Below, piece by piece: positions 1 through 5,031 of a DNA stretch of 5,031 bases (positions within the stretch are counted from its first letter, which is position 1; each line of letters starts with the position of its first letter). The notes below the pieces were generated by a model that worked only from the letters and a program-made list of their open reading frames with translations, ran no database searches and had not been told where the DNA came from. Made by a program: the position numbers and the translations under genes. The DNA is from Woeseiaceae bacterium (lineage in GTDB: Bacteria > Pseudomonadota > Gammaproteobacteria > Steroidobacterales > Woeseiaceae): assembly GCA_022615525.1 (NCBI GenBank), contig JAKEGN010000297.1:1-5031 (forward strand), given 5' to 3'.

Positions 1-1
1 G

Positions 2-289
2 CATACCGCCTATTCGATCGGGAATTCTCCACTCAATATAGGGTCTCAGGAAGCAGGCGATGGCCGCGCAGTGGTGGTGGACTCGGACATGCCGGGCGTA
101 TCGAGGCTCCACTGCTCCCTGGTACAGCAGGACGGCCAGGTATTGCTGCAGGACCACAGCCGCTATGGAACGTTTCTCAATGGTCACCGGATCAGCAGTT
201 CCGCCGTTTTACAGGCCGGTGATGCGGTGCGGATAGGTTCCCCCGGATTCGAGTTCCTGATGATCACGACGGACGAGAGCAATGGCTAG
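2..289 (+). CDS. FHA-domain protein, C-terminal part (5' truncated by window edge)
   Basis: The frame is open from the left edge and ends at TAG 287-289, giving 95 visible residues. They carry most of a forkhead-associated (FHA) domain: an LNIG strand (visible residues 11-14), the SRLH motif (34-37), the DxSxxGTxxNG loop (51-61, read as DHSRYGTFLNG), then LxxGDxVxIG (70-79) and a final beta strand. FHA domains bind phosphothreonine peptides and act in the cytoplasm. The SRLH serine and histidine and the loop serine are kept, but the arginine that usually follows the IG pair is a serine here (IGS), so phosphopeptide binding may be weakened. A GTG at 71 could act as a start, but it falls inside the FHA fold, so the true start lies upstream. 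The gene overlaps the next one by 8 bp, so the two are almost certainly cotranscribed. What precedes the FHA domain cannot be seen. Confidence 0.85.
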   Translation, partial: HTAYSIGNSPLNIGSQEAGDGRAVVVDSDMPGVSRLHCSLVQQDGQVLLQDHSRYGTFLNGHRISSSAVLQAGDAVRIGSPGFEFLMITTDESNG

Positions 290-1379
290 AAAACGCCGCG
301 GAATGGAAGTCTTCAGCATGTCGTTCCTCGACTGCATGAGCTGCGGCTTCGGCGCGGTCATACTCTTTTTCATGATCATCAATTCACAAACCGCGCACGA
401 GTCCGATGCGCCGCCAGACGACCTGAAAGGTGAGACGACCAAGCTCGAGATCGAAATACTCGAGCAGCGCAAGAACATGGTGCTGGCAAAGAATTCGATG
501 GCACGGCTCAAGGACGAGAAAATCCGGGCAGAAGACCAGATTGCACAGATCATCGCCCTCATCGAAAAACTGAAGAAGGAACTGGAGAAGCTCGACAAGA
601 CCACGTTGGCAAAGATCGAAAGCGTGGAAAAACTGCAATCGGACATCGAACGGCTGGAGGAAGAGAAAAAGCGCCTGTTGGCCATCGAGGCGCAACGCAA
701 GACGGACGGCAGCAACGTGCGCCGCTTTACCGGCGACGGCGATCGCCAGTACCTCACGGGCCTCAAGGTCGGTGGCGAGAGAATCCTGGTACTGGTCGAT
801 AATTCAGCGAGCATGCTCGATCGCAAGATCGTCAATATACTGCGCCGCCGCAACATGTCCGACGCCGTGAAACTGCGCTCGCTGAAGTGGCGGCAGGCAG
901 TGGCGAGCGTCGACTGGCTGACATCGCAGTTCCGGCCGGAGAGCAAGTTCCAGATCTACACTTTCAACAACGAGCCGAAGCCGGTGCTGAAAGGCAGCGA
1001 GGGTGTCTGGCTCGAGGTCGGCGACGGCAAGCAACTGGACGAGGCGATTCGCATCCTGCGCCGGACCATTCCGCAGAACGGCACGAATACCCGCGATGCC
1101 TTCGACATCATCAACAAACTGAGCCCGCCTCCGGACAACGTCATCGTGCTGATCGACAGCCTGCCGACGATGAACGCACCGGATACGGAGGCGGGAATGG
1201 TGACCGGCCAGCAGCGGCTGAAATACCACTATGAAGCCGAAGCGGGAATACCGTCCGGCATCCCGGTGAATATTCTCTTGTATCCAATGGAAGGCGACTA
1301 CAGCGCGGCAATCGCCTACTGGCTGCTGGCGTATCGCACCGGCGGCTCGTTCATGAGCATAAGCAAGGACTGGCCATGA
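282..1379 (+). CDS. TolR/MotB-like membrane-anchored coiled-coil vWA protein (first of tandem pair)
   Basis: This 365-residue protein has a basic N-terminus (KRR at 4-6) and one hydrophobic helix at about 11-33 with motif FSMSFLDCMSCGFGA. A long charged coiled coil follows (about 45-138), then a vWA domain from about 165 to the end. The metal-ion-dependent adhesion site is visible as D173-x-S175-x-S177, with NGTNT (266-270) supplying the threonine and D292 as the third-loop aspartate. Asp17 near the start of the single helix recalls the proton-path aspartate of TolR, ExbD, MotB and ZorB, which is the basis for suggesting that it pairs with a TolQ/ExbB/MotA-type channel; this is inference. LDC at 16-18 is not a good lipobox because Asp precedes Cys. 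ATG 282 is preferred because it aligns residue-for-residue with the downstream paralog. Its ribosome site is weak (GGA 271-273), and the 8-bp overlap suggests translational coupling to the FHA gene. The exact function is unknown. Confidence 0.88.
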   Translation: MARKRRGMEVFSMSFLDCMSCGFGAVILFFMIINSQTAHESDAPPDDLKGETTKLEIEILEQRKNMVLAKNSMARLKDEKIRAEDQIAQIIALIEKLKKELEKLDKTTLAKIESVEKLQSDIERLEEEKKRLLAIEAQRKTDGSNVRRFTGDGDRQYLTGLKVGGERILVLVDNSASMLDRKIVNILRRRNMSDAVKLRSLKWRQAVASVDWLTSQFRPESKFQIYTFNNEPKPVLKGSEGVWLEVGDGKQLDEAIRILRRTIPQNGTNTRDAFDIINKLSPPPDNVIVLIDSLPTMNAPDTEAGMVTGQQRLKYHYEAEAGIPSGIPVNILLYPMEGDYSAAIAYWLLAYRTGGSFMSISKDWP

Positions 1380-2368
1380 GGCAGCGGCGCCGCGATGTCG
1401 AGGTGTTCAGCCTCTCTTTTCTTGACTGCATCTGCTGCGGTTTCGGCGCGATCATCCTGCTGCTGGTGCTGAGCAAAATCTACGAGCCGGTCATCATGGA
1501 GAAGACCGAGGACGACCTGCAGCAGCTGATCGCCAAGCTGCAGGAGGAGTTGTTCGAGCTGCGCGGCGAGACCACGGTCGTAACGCGCGCGCTGTCGGCA
1601 GTGCAACTCGAGACTTCGGAAACCAAGATGACGCTCGCCCAGCTCAAGAAAGAACTCGAAATCGTGCAGGGGCAATACGACCTGCTGCAGGAGGACAACC
1701 CGCTCATGGATGTCGACGAGGGCGAATTGCGCAGTGCGCGCCAGCGCCTGACCGAGGAGATGGAGCGATTGCAGGTCTACAATCGCGCGCCGGACGAGGC
1801 CATCGGTGGAATTCCGGTCGACAGCGAATACGTGATTTTCGTCATCGATACCTCGGGCAGCATGCAGTCGAAATGGAGCTGGGTCGAGCAGAAGCTCGGC
1901 GAAGTCCTCGACGTGTACCCCAGGGTAAAGGGACTGCAGATCATGAACGACAACGGCCGTTTCATGTTCCAGCAGTATGGTGGCGTCTGGATCGACGACA
2001 CACCGCAGGTGCGGCAATCGATCAAGAACAACTTCCGCCAGTGGGCGCCGTTCAGCGACAGCGACCCCTCCGATGGCATCATCTACGCCATCAAGACTTT
2101 CTGGGCGCCGGACAAGAAGATCAGCGTCTACGTACTCGGCGACGAATTCCAGGGCAGCTCCATGGAAACCGTGGTCCGAGGCATCGATGGCATCAATCTG
2201 GAAGATGATCAAGGAAACCGGCGTGTGCGTATCCACGCCGTGGGATTTCCCTATTCTTTCGATGGCGGCTCCATTCCTACCAGCTCGATACGCTTCGCCG
2301 GGCTGATGCGGGTGCTGTGTGAAAGAAACGGCGGCACGTTCGTTGCACTGACGGAACGCGATCACTGA
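1376..2368 (+). CDS. TolR/MotB-like membrane-anchored coiled-coil vWA protein (second of tandem pair)
   Basis: This 330-residue paralog of the preceding gene has the same layout. It has a basic start (RRR at 4-6), a membrane helix at about 11-33 with FSLSFLDCICCGFGA, a coiled coil at about 42-135, and a vWA domain from about 150 to the end. The metal site is canonical, D158-T-S160-G-S162; the threonine loop appears as a Ser/Asp-rich stretch (227-233), and GDE (255-257) sits where the third-loop aspartate is expected. Over residues 1-28, 19 positions are identical to the upstream protein, including D17, C18, C21 and GFGA 22-25. The two vWA domains are much more divergent, which suggests distinct partners. 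ATG overlaps the previous stop as ATGA, and AAGGA at 1365-1369, 6 nt upstream, is a good ribosome site. The pair probably forms a heteromeric membrane assembly; this is inferred from coupling and shared anchors. No terminator is seen directly downstream. Confidence 0.88.
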   Translation: MRQRRRDVEVFSLSFLDCICCGFGAIILLLVLSKIYEPVIMEKTEDDLQQLIAKLQEELFELRGETTVVTRALSAVQLETSETKMTLAQLKKELEIVQGQYDLLQEDNPLMDVDEGELRSARQRLTEEMERLQVYNRAPDEAIGGIPVDSEYVIFVIDTSGSMQSKWSWVEQKLGEVLDVYPRVKGLQIMNDNGRFMFQQYGGVWIDDTPQVRQSIKNNFRQWAPFSDSDPSDGIIYAIKTFWAPDKKISVYVLGDEFQGSSMETVVRGIDGINLEDDQGNRRVRIHAVGFPYSFDGGSIPTSSIRFAGLMRVLCERNGGTFVALTERDH

Positions 2369-2557
2369 GCAAGCATCTCGCGGGTCCCGCCGCGCGCAGC
2401 GTCATCCGGCAAAGCATCCGGCACGACCTGAGCCACAGTTCGCCATAATTGATCGGCACCCCGCCATACCTTCGCCCCTGCCGCAACCCCGGCCGGCGCT
2501 GTAATCGACTCCGACAGCGGCCACATCCTGTGGTTTGCGACAACGGAGGGAAAACAA
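2369..2557 (+). promoter_or_regulatory. Spacer upstream of the OmpA-like gene, candidate promoter region
   Basis: This 189-bp non-coding stretch separates the vWA pair from the OmpA-like gene, the largest gap before 4790. It holds CATAAT at 2444-2449, one mismatch from a sigma-70 -10 box, but no acceptable -35 box at 15-18 bp, so a promoter here is only a suggestion. Other visible elements are a direct repeat CATCCGGC (2403-2410 and 2415-2422, 12-bp period) and a small stem CGCTGT/ACAGCG (2497-2502 and 2514-2519, 11-nt loop) that would lie in the leader. No T-tract terminator follows the vWA stop at 2366-2368, so readthrough from the vWA genes into the OmpA-like gene remains possible. Confidence 0.3.
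2545..2550 (+). promoter_or_regulatory. Strong Shine-Dalgarno for the OmpA-like gene
   Basis: GGAGGG lies 7 nt before ATG 2558. It is the best ribosome binding site in the window and fixes the start of the OmpA-like gene, in agreement with a signal peptide beginning right at that ATG. Confidence 0.8.
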
Positions 2558-3298
2558 ATGGTTAACTGGAACAACGCCAAGGGTTTGGTGGCGCTGGCGG
2601 TGCTTGCAGTGCTTGCCGCCGGACCGGCATCGGCAGAAACACGCAGCAGCAGGGAAGAGGCCGCCGGCGTCGGCATCGGCGGCACGGTCGGCGCTTTAGC
2701 AGGCGGCCCGGTCGGTTTCATCGTCGGAGCCGCGGCCGGAGGCTGGCTCGGTGACAACTTCAGCAAGAAAAAGCAGGCAGTCGCGGAACTCACCGGCTCC
2801 CTGGATGACGCCGAATCCCGCGTCGCCGGACTAGAGGTCGAGATGCACCGCATAGGGGATGAGCGCCTCAAAACTGAAGAGGAACTCACACGGCTTCGCT
2901 CACTGGCCAGGCCGGAACTGCTCAGCCTGCTGCAGACCGGCATCGAAATGGACCTGCTGTTTCGTACCGACGAGCATGAGCTCGCCGACACGACATCCGG
3001 CCGCCTGACCCAGCTTGCGACGACGCTCGCGGGCATGCCAGACGTCTACATACAGCTCGACGGATTTGCCGATGAGCGAGGCGATGCCGCATACAACCAG
3101 GACCTCTCGATACGCCGTGCAGACCACGTGCGCAGCGTATTGACCGCCGCGGGCGTGACCCCGTCGCGCATCAAAGTGGCGGCGCACGGCGAATCGCCGG
3201 CCATAGACAGCAGCATCGACAGCTATGCCCTCGACCGGCGGGTCAGCCTCACGCTGTATGTCGAGGACAACGCATCGTTTGCGTCCAATCCCGACTGA
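2558..3298 (+). CDS. Secreted glycine-zipper OmpA-family peptidoglycan-binding protein (PdsO-like layout)
   Basis: This is a 246-residue envelope protein. Residues 1-26 form a signal peptide with a hydrophobic core at about 9-21 and an ASA cleavage motif before E27. Residues 37-65 are a glycine zipper rich in GxxxG-type spacing, likely a membrane-associated hairpin. Residues 68-118 are a charged coiled coil. Residues 129-235 are an OmpA C-terminal domain with GFADERG and the NQDLSIRRA helix. D172 and R187 match the diaminopimelate-contacting D271 and R286 of E. coli OmpA in spacing (15 residues), so peptidoglycan binding is expected. The order signal peptide, glycine zipper, coil, OmpA resembles the sortase-associated OmpA-like protein PdsO, recalled from family knowledge. 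No sortase or sortase target is in the window, so a generic glycine-zipper OmpA protein is equally possible. The gene ends before a strong terminator. It might scaffold the upstream vWA membrane pair, but the 189-bp gap leaves that open. Confidence 0.9.
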   Translation: MVNWNNAKGLVALAVLAVLAAGPASAETRSSREEAAGVGIGGTVGALAGGPVGFIVGAAAGGWLGDNFSKKKQAVAELTGSLDDAESRVAGLEVEMHRIGDERLKTEEELTRLRSLARPELLSLLQTGIEMDLLFRTDEHELADTTSGRLTQLATTLAGMPDVYIQLDGFADERGDAAYNQDLSIRRADHVRSVLTAAGVTPSRIKVAAHGESPAIDSSIDSYALDRRVSLTLYVEDNASFASNPD

Positions 3299-3342
3299 GG
3301 GTCTTTGAGTTCCCTGGCAGGGCCGCGTCTCCCGGCCCGGTT

Positions 3343-3371
3343 TGCCGGCCCGCAAGGGCCGGCATTTTTTT
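3343..3371 (+). terminator. Rho-independent terminator after the OmpA-like gene
   Basis: A perfect 9-bp GC-rich stem (TGCCGGCCC 3343-3351, GGGCCGGCA 3356-3364) closes on a GCAA tetraloop of the GNRA class and is followed directly by seven T residues (3365-3371). It lies 45 bp after the OmpA-like stop and should separate that unit from the pterin dehydratase gene. There is no T-tract on the opposite strand side, so it is directional for the + strand. A second copy of CCGGCCCG just upstream (3332-3339) could form a competing pairing. Confidence 0.95.
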
Positions 3372-3416
3372 CCGTATGGCGGCTGGCGGTGGCATGCGTA
3401 TCCGGGGGATAGTCTC

Positions 3417-3422
3417 TACAAT
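3417..3422 (+). promoter_or_regulatory. Candidate -10 box for the pterin dehydratase / PLP dehydratase unit
   Basis: TACAAT matches the sigma-70 -10 consensus at five of six positions and lies between the strong terminator and the GTG start at 3454, giving a leader of about 25 nt. A new promoter is expected here because transcription from upstream should stop at 3371. No convincing -35 box is seen at 16-18 bp, so the call is tentative. Confidence 0.35.
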
Positions 3423-3453
3423 GAGAGACTGCGTGGTATCGAGGTTGAAACCT

Positions 3454-3795
3454 GTGGGCGATCTGGCAGGACGGAAATGCAAGCCTTGCGAGGGCGGTGT
3501 CAAACCCCTGGACGCGGACAAGGTACGTGAGCATCTTGCGCAAATCGATCCCGCCTGGCTGCGCGTCGGCGACGGCAATACCATCATGCGCGAGTTCGAG
3601 TTTCCCTCGTTCAGCCGCAACATCGCGTTCGTCAACGCCGTTGCCTGGATTGCCACCGTCGAGGGCCATCACCCCGAAATGCTGGTCGGGTACCGTACCT
3701 GCCGGGTGTCCTGGCGCACCACTGCCATCGACGGCTTGTCAGACAACGATTTCATCTGCGCAGCCAAGGTCGACCGGCTCGTGGCAGACCTTTGA
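3454..3795 (+). CDS. phhB: Pterin-4a-carbinolamine dehydratase (4a-hydroxytetrahydrobiopterin dehydratase)
   Basis: The family dehydrates 4a-hydroxytetrahydropterin so that the cofactor of aromatic amino acid hydroxylases (PhhA) can be recycled in the cytoplasm. The 113-residue product has the usual length and start (GDLAGRKCKPCEGGVKPL), the EGHHPE motif (70-75), Y80, and the C-terminal GLSDNDFICAAKVD (94-107). GTG 3454 is chosen because it begins at the family N-terminus and has GAGG 9 nt upstream (3441-3444). The in-frame ATGs at 3376 and 3421 would add 26 or 11 residues with no family counterpart. One oddity: by spacing from H72, H73 and Y80, the third active-site histidine (H79 of the mammalian enzyme) is Thr90 here, so activity may be reduced or changed. 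No phhA is in view. The stop abuts the following dehydratase gene, so the two form a unit. Confidence 0.93.
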   Translation: MGDLAGRKCKPCEGGVKPLDADKVREHLAQIDPAWLRVGDGNTIMREFEFPSFSRNIAFVNAVAWIATVEGHHPEMLVGYRTCRVSWRTTAIDGLSDNDFICAAKVDRLVADL

Positions 3796-3809
3796 GTAAC
3801 ATCCGGGAC

Positions 3810-4790
3810 ATGACCGTGACGGTTGCCGATATCGAATCGGCAGCAGAACGCCTCGAGGGCATCGCGGTTCGCACACCACTGATCTATTCGTCGGTACTTG
3901 ATGACCTGGCCGGAGGCCGCGTCTTCTTGAAGCCGGAATCATTGCAGGTCACCGGTTCGTTCAAAATTCGCGGCGCCTACAACCTGATGAGCCGCCTGAC
4001 CCCGGCGAAAAAGAGCAAGGGAGTGGTGGCCTGGTCGTCCGGCAATCACGCCCAGGGTGTGGCGGCGGCGGGTTCGATGCTCGGCATCGCGACCAAGATC
4101 GTCATGCCTCGGGACGCCCCGGCGGCCAAGATCGAGAATACGCGGCGACTCGGCGGCGAGCCGGTACTGTACGACCGCTACACGGGCAGCCGGGAAGACA
4201 TCGCGCGCGCAATTGCGGCGAAGCAGGGCAGTGAACTGGTGCCGTCCTACGATCATCCGCACATCGTGGCCGGGCAGGGCACGGTAGGCCTCGAACTCAT
4301 CGACCAGTGCGTGGAGCGGGGCATTGCCCCCGACCAGGTGCTGATCTGTTGCGGCGGCGGGGGCTTGAGCTCCGGATCGGCCATCGCCATCAAAGCGCGT
4401 TCGCCGGGTACGGCGGTGCACACCGTCGAGCCGGCAGGATTCGATGACACGGCACGTTCGTTGCTGAGCGGCAAGCGCGAGCGCAACGACCCGTCGGCGC
4501 GCTCGATCTGCGATGCGTTGCAGACCGAAACCCCGGGCGAACTGACGTTTTCCTACCTGCAGAAACTTGCAGGCGCCGGGCTGGTGGTAAGCGACGACGA
4601 CGTGAAAGCGGCGATGCGATTCGCTTTCCGTCACCTGAAACTGGTGGTCGAGCCGGGTGGGGCCGTGGCGCTTGCCGCGGTGCTCTCCGGCAGGATCACG
4701 ACGAAGGACAGGACGACGGTCGTCGTCCTGAGCGGCGGTAACGTGGATACGCAGTTGTTCGCGGTCATCCAGAGCGAGAACGCCGCCTGA
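3810..4790 (+). CDS. PLP-dependent threonine/serine dehydratase, ACT-less (TdcB/serine racemase-like, fold type II)
   Basis: The family deaminates threonine to 2-oxobutanoate, and serine to pyruvate, in the cytoplasm. From ATG 3810 the protein is 326 residues. It shows GSFKIRGAYN with the Schiff-base lysine K52, the PLP carboxylate-binding SSGNHAQG (75-82), the tetraglycine phosphate loop CGGGG (180-184), VEPGGAVALA near the C-terminus, and SGGN (308-311), whose serine usually contacts the pyridine nitrogen. The length and the absence of a C-terminal ACT domain fit catabolic or housekeeping dehydratases and serine racemases rather than isoleucine-regulated IlvA. An in-frame TTG at 3792 overlaps the upstream stop as TTGA and would add six residues; neither start has a strong ribosome site. 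I prefer ATG 3810 because MTVTVADIESAAERL matches usual family starts. The exact substrate (threonine, serine, or serine racemization) cannot be settled from sequence. Confidence 0.93.
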   Translation: MTVTVADIESAAERLEGIAVRTPLIYSSVLDDLAGGRVFLKPESLQVTGSFKIRGAYNLMSRLTPAKKSKGVVAWSSGNHAQGVAAAGSMLGIATKIVMPRDAPAAKIENTRRLGGEPVLYDRYTGSREDIARAIAAKQGSELVPSYDHPHIVAGQGTVGLELIDQCVERGIAPDQVLICCGGGGLSSGSAIAIKARSPGTAVHTVEPAGFDDTARSLLSGKRERNDPSARSICDALQTETPGELTFSYLQKLAGAGLVVSDDDVKAAMRFAFRHLKLVVEPGGAVALAAVLSGRITTKDRTTVVVLSGGNVDTQLFAVIQSENAA

Positions 4791-4849
4791 AGAAAAGGTG
4801 CCGATTCACTGCTGTGCCAGCAATCAGCAAAGGTCCGTCACAGGAGCAA

Positions 4850-4936
4850 GCGCGGCTGATCCGGCGAGGTCCTCGACGGGATGGCTCCCTGCGGTCCGCT
4901 TAATTCCCGTCGAGGACCTCCCCGCGCCAGCCGCGC
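4850..4936. repeat. Large imperfect inverted repeat (32-bp arms, 23-nt loop)
   Basis: The arms are 4850-4881 and 4905-4936. The inner 16 bp are perfectly complementary (GAGGTCCTCGACGGGA at 4866-4881 against 4905-4920) and the outer 9 bp are perfect (GCGCGGCTG 4850-4858 against CAGCCGCGC 4928-4936). In between, 3 of 7 positions match, giving 28 of 32 paired. The loop is 4882-4904. There is no T-tract after either arm, so this is not an ordinary intrinsic terminator, although it follows the PLP dehydratase gene by only 60 bp. A transposable-element hairpin or a regulatory or processing stem are the alternatives. Confidence 0.8.
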
Positions 4937-5031
4937 CCATACGTAGCGAGCGGTTCCGACTCGTTGGCACGTCGCGTCAGCCTGCTGAGAGGACAGTCAC
5001 CGGGCTGCTCGTTTGTGGGAATTAAGCGGAC
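4894..5031. repeat. Perfect 15-bp inverted repeat pair bounding a 138-bp segment; possible MITE or IS ends
   Basis: GTCCGCTTAATTCCC at 4894-4908 is repeated as its exact reverse complement at 5017-5031, ending on the last base of the window. The 108 bp between them hold no convincing gene. A short segment bounded by terminal inverted repeats fits a miniature inverted-repeat element or the remnant of an insertion sequence. I do not recognise the repeat as belonging to a named family, and no target-site duplication can be checked because the right flank is missing. The left copy overlaps the right arm of the larger hairpin by four bases (4905-4908), so the two pairings exclude each other. Confidence 0.7.

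Noticed and set aside
327..335. Lipobox-like LDC in the first vWA protein (also in the second)
   Set aside because: Asp directly before the Cys does not fit the lipobox, and the Cys sits inside the hydrophobic helix after a short basic segment; a membrane helix fits better.
209..946. Minus-strand open frame (245 codons) across the first vWA gene
   Set aside because: The serine- and arginine-rich translation without any motif mirrors the coiled-coil coding strand; it is a shadow frame.
1316..2365. Long open frame on the minus strand (349 codons) across the second vWA gene
   Set aside because: It is antisense to a gene with clear vWA and membrane motifs. Its translation shows no domain and is rich in His, Leu and Arg, as expected from GC-rich antisense frames.
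2362..3036. Minus-strand open frame (224 codons) across the spacer and OmpA-like gene
   Set aside because: The Ser/Pro/Ala low-complexity translation lies opposite a gene with a signal peptide, ribosome site and OmpA motif.
3376..3453. Longer pterin dehydratase starts at ATG 3376 or ATG 3421
   Set aside because: ATG 3376 lies only 4 bp after the terminator T-tract, ATG 3421 overlaps the candidate -10 box, and both add residues outside the family; GTG 3454 has a ribosome site and the family N-terminus.
4810..4822. Small stem TGCTG/CAGCA after the PLP dehydratase as a terminator
   Set aside because: Only 5 bp with a 3-nt loop and no T-tract; likely chance.
4951..4963. GGTTCCGACTC, reminiscent of a tRNA T-arm
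   Set aside because: It does not match the GTTCRANTC T-loop, and no acceptor, D-arm or anticodon stem can be built around it.
4798..5025. Plus-strand open frame (75 codons) from a GTG after the PLP dehydratase
   Set aside because: It has no ribosome site and no recognisable domain, runs through both inverted repeats, and its stop lies inside the right repeat; it is not supported as a gene.

Overview
The window is GC-rich and densely coded on the + strand. The protein families point to a free-living Gammaproteobacterium or close relative: an OmpA-like peptidoglycan-binding protein, a PhhB-type pterin dehydratase, a TdcB-like PLP dehydratase, and a tandem vWA pair. This placement is inferred from protein character only; no marker gene is present.

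Region 1 (2-2368) is a tightly coupled three-gene unit entering from the left edge. It holds the C-terminal part of an FHA-domain protein (8-bp overlap with the next gene) and two tandem paralogous proteins (ATGA overlap). Each paralog has a basic N-terminus, one membrane segment carrying an aspartate at residue 17, a coiled coil, and a C-terminal von Willebrand factor A (vWA) domain with a DxSxS metal site. The membrane segment resembles the ion-coupled helix of TolR/ExbD/MotB/ZorB. The unit therefore looks like a TolR/MotB-like pair in which the usual periplasmic end has been replaced by vWA domains, with an FHA partner in the cytoplasm. A TolQ/ExbB/MotA-like channel protein is predicted just upstream, outside the window. 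This is the most interesting part of the window.

Region 2 (2369-3371) has a 189-bp spacer, then a secreted glycine-zipper/coiled-coil/OmpA protein with a strong ribosome binding site, then a very clear rho-independent terminator. The layout resembles the sortase-associated OmpA-like protein PdsO, but no sortase is visible. This protein could anchor an envelope complex with the vWA pair, or be unrelated to it.

Region 3 (3372-4790) is a metabolic two-gene unit. It encodes a pterin-4a-carbinolamine dehydratase, which probably starts at a GTG and lacks one of the three active-site histidines, followed by a PLP-dependent threonine/serine dehydratase without a regulatory ACT domain.

Region 4 (4791-5031) has no convincing gene. 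It holds two overlapping inverted repeats: an imperfect 32-bp-arm hairpin (4850-4936) and a perfect 15-bp inverted pair (4894-4908 and 5017-5031) whose right copy ends on the last base of the window. This may be a small transposable element, the end of an insertion sequence, or an assembly-edge effect.
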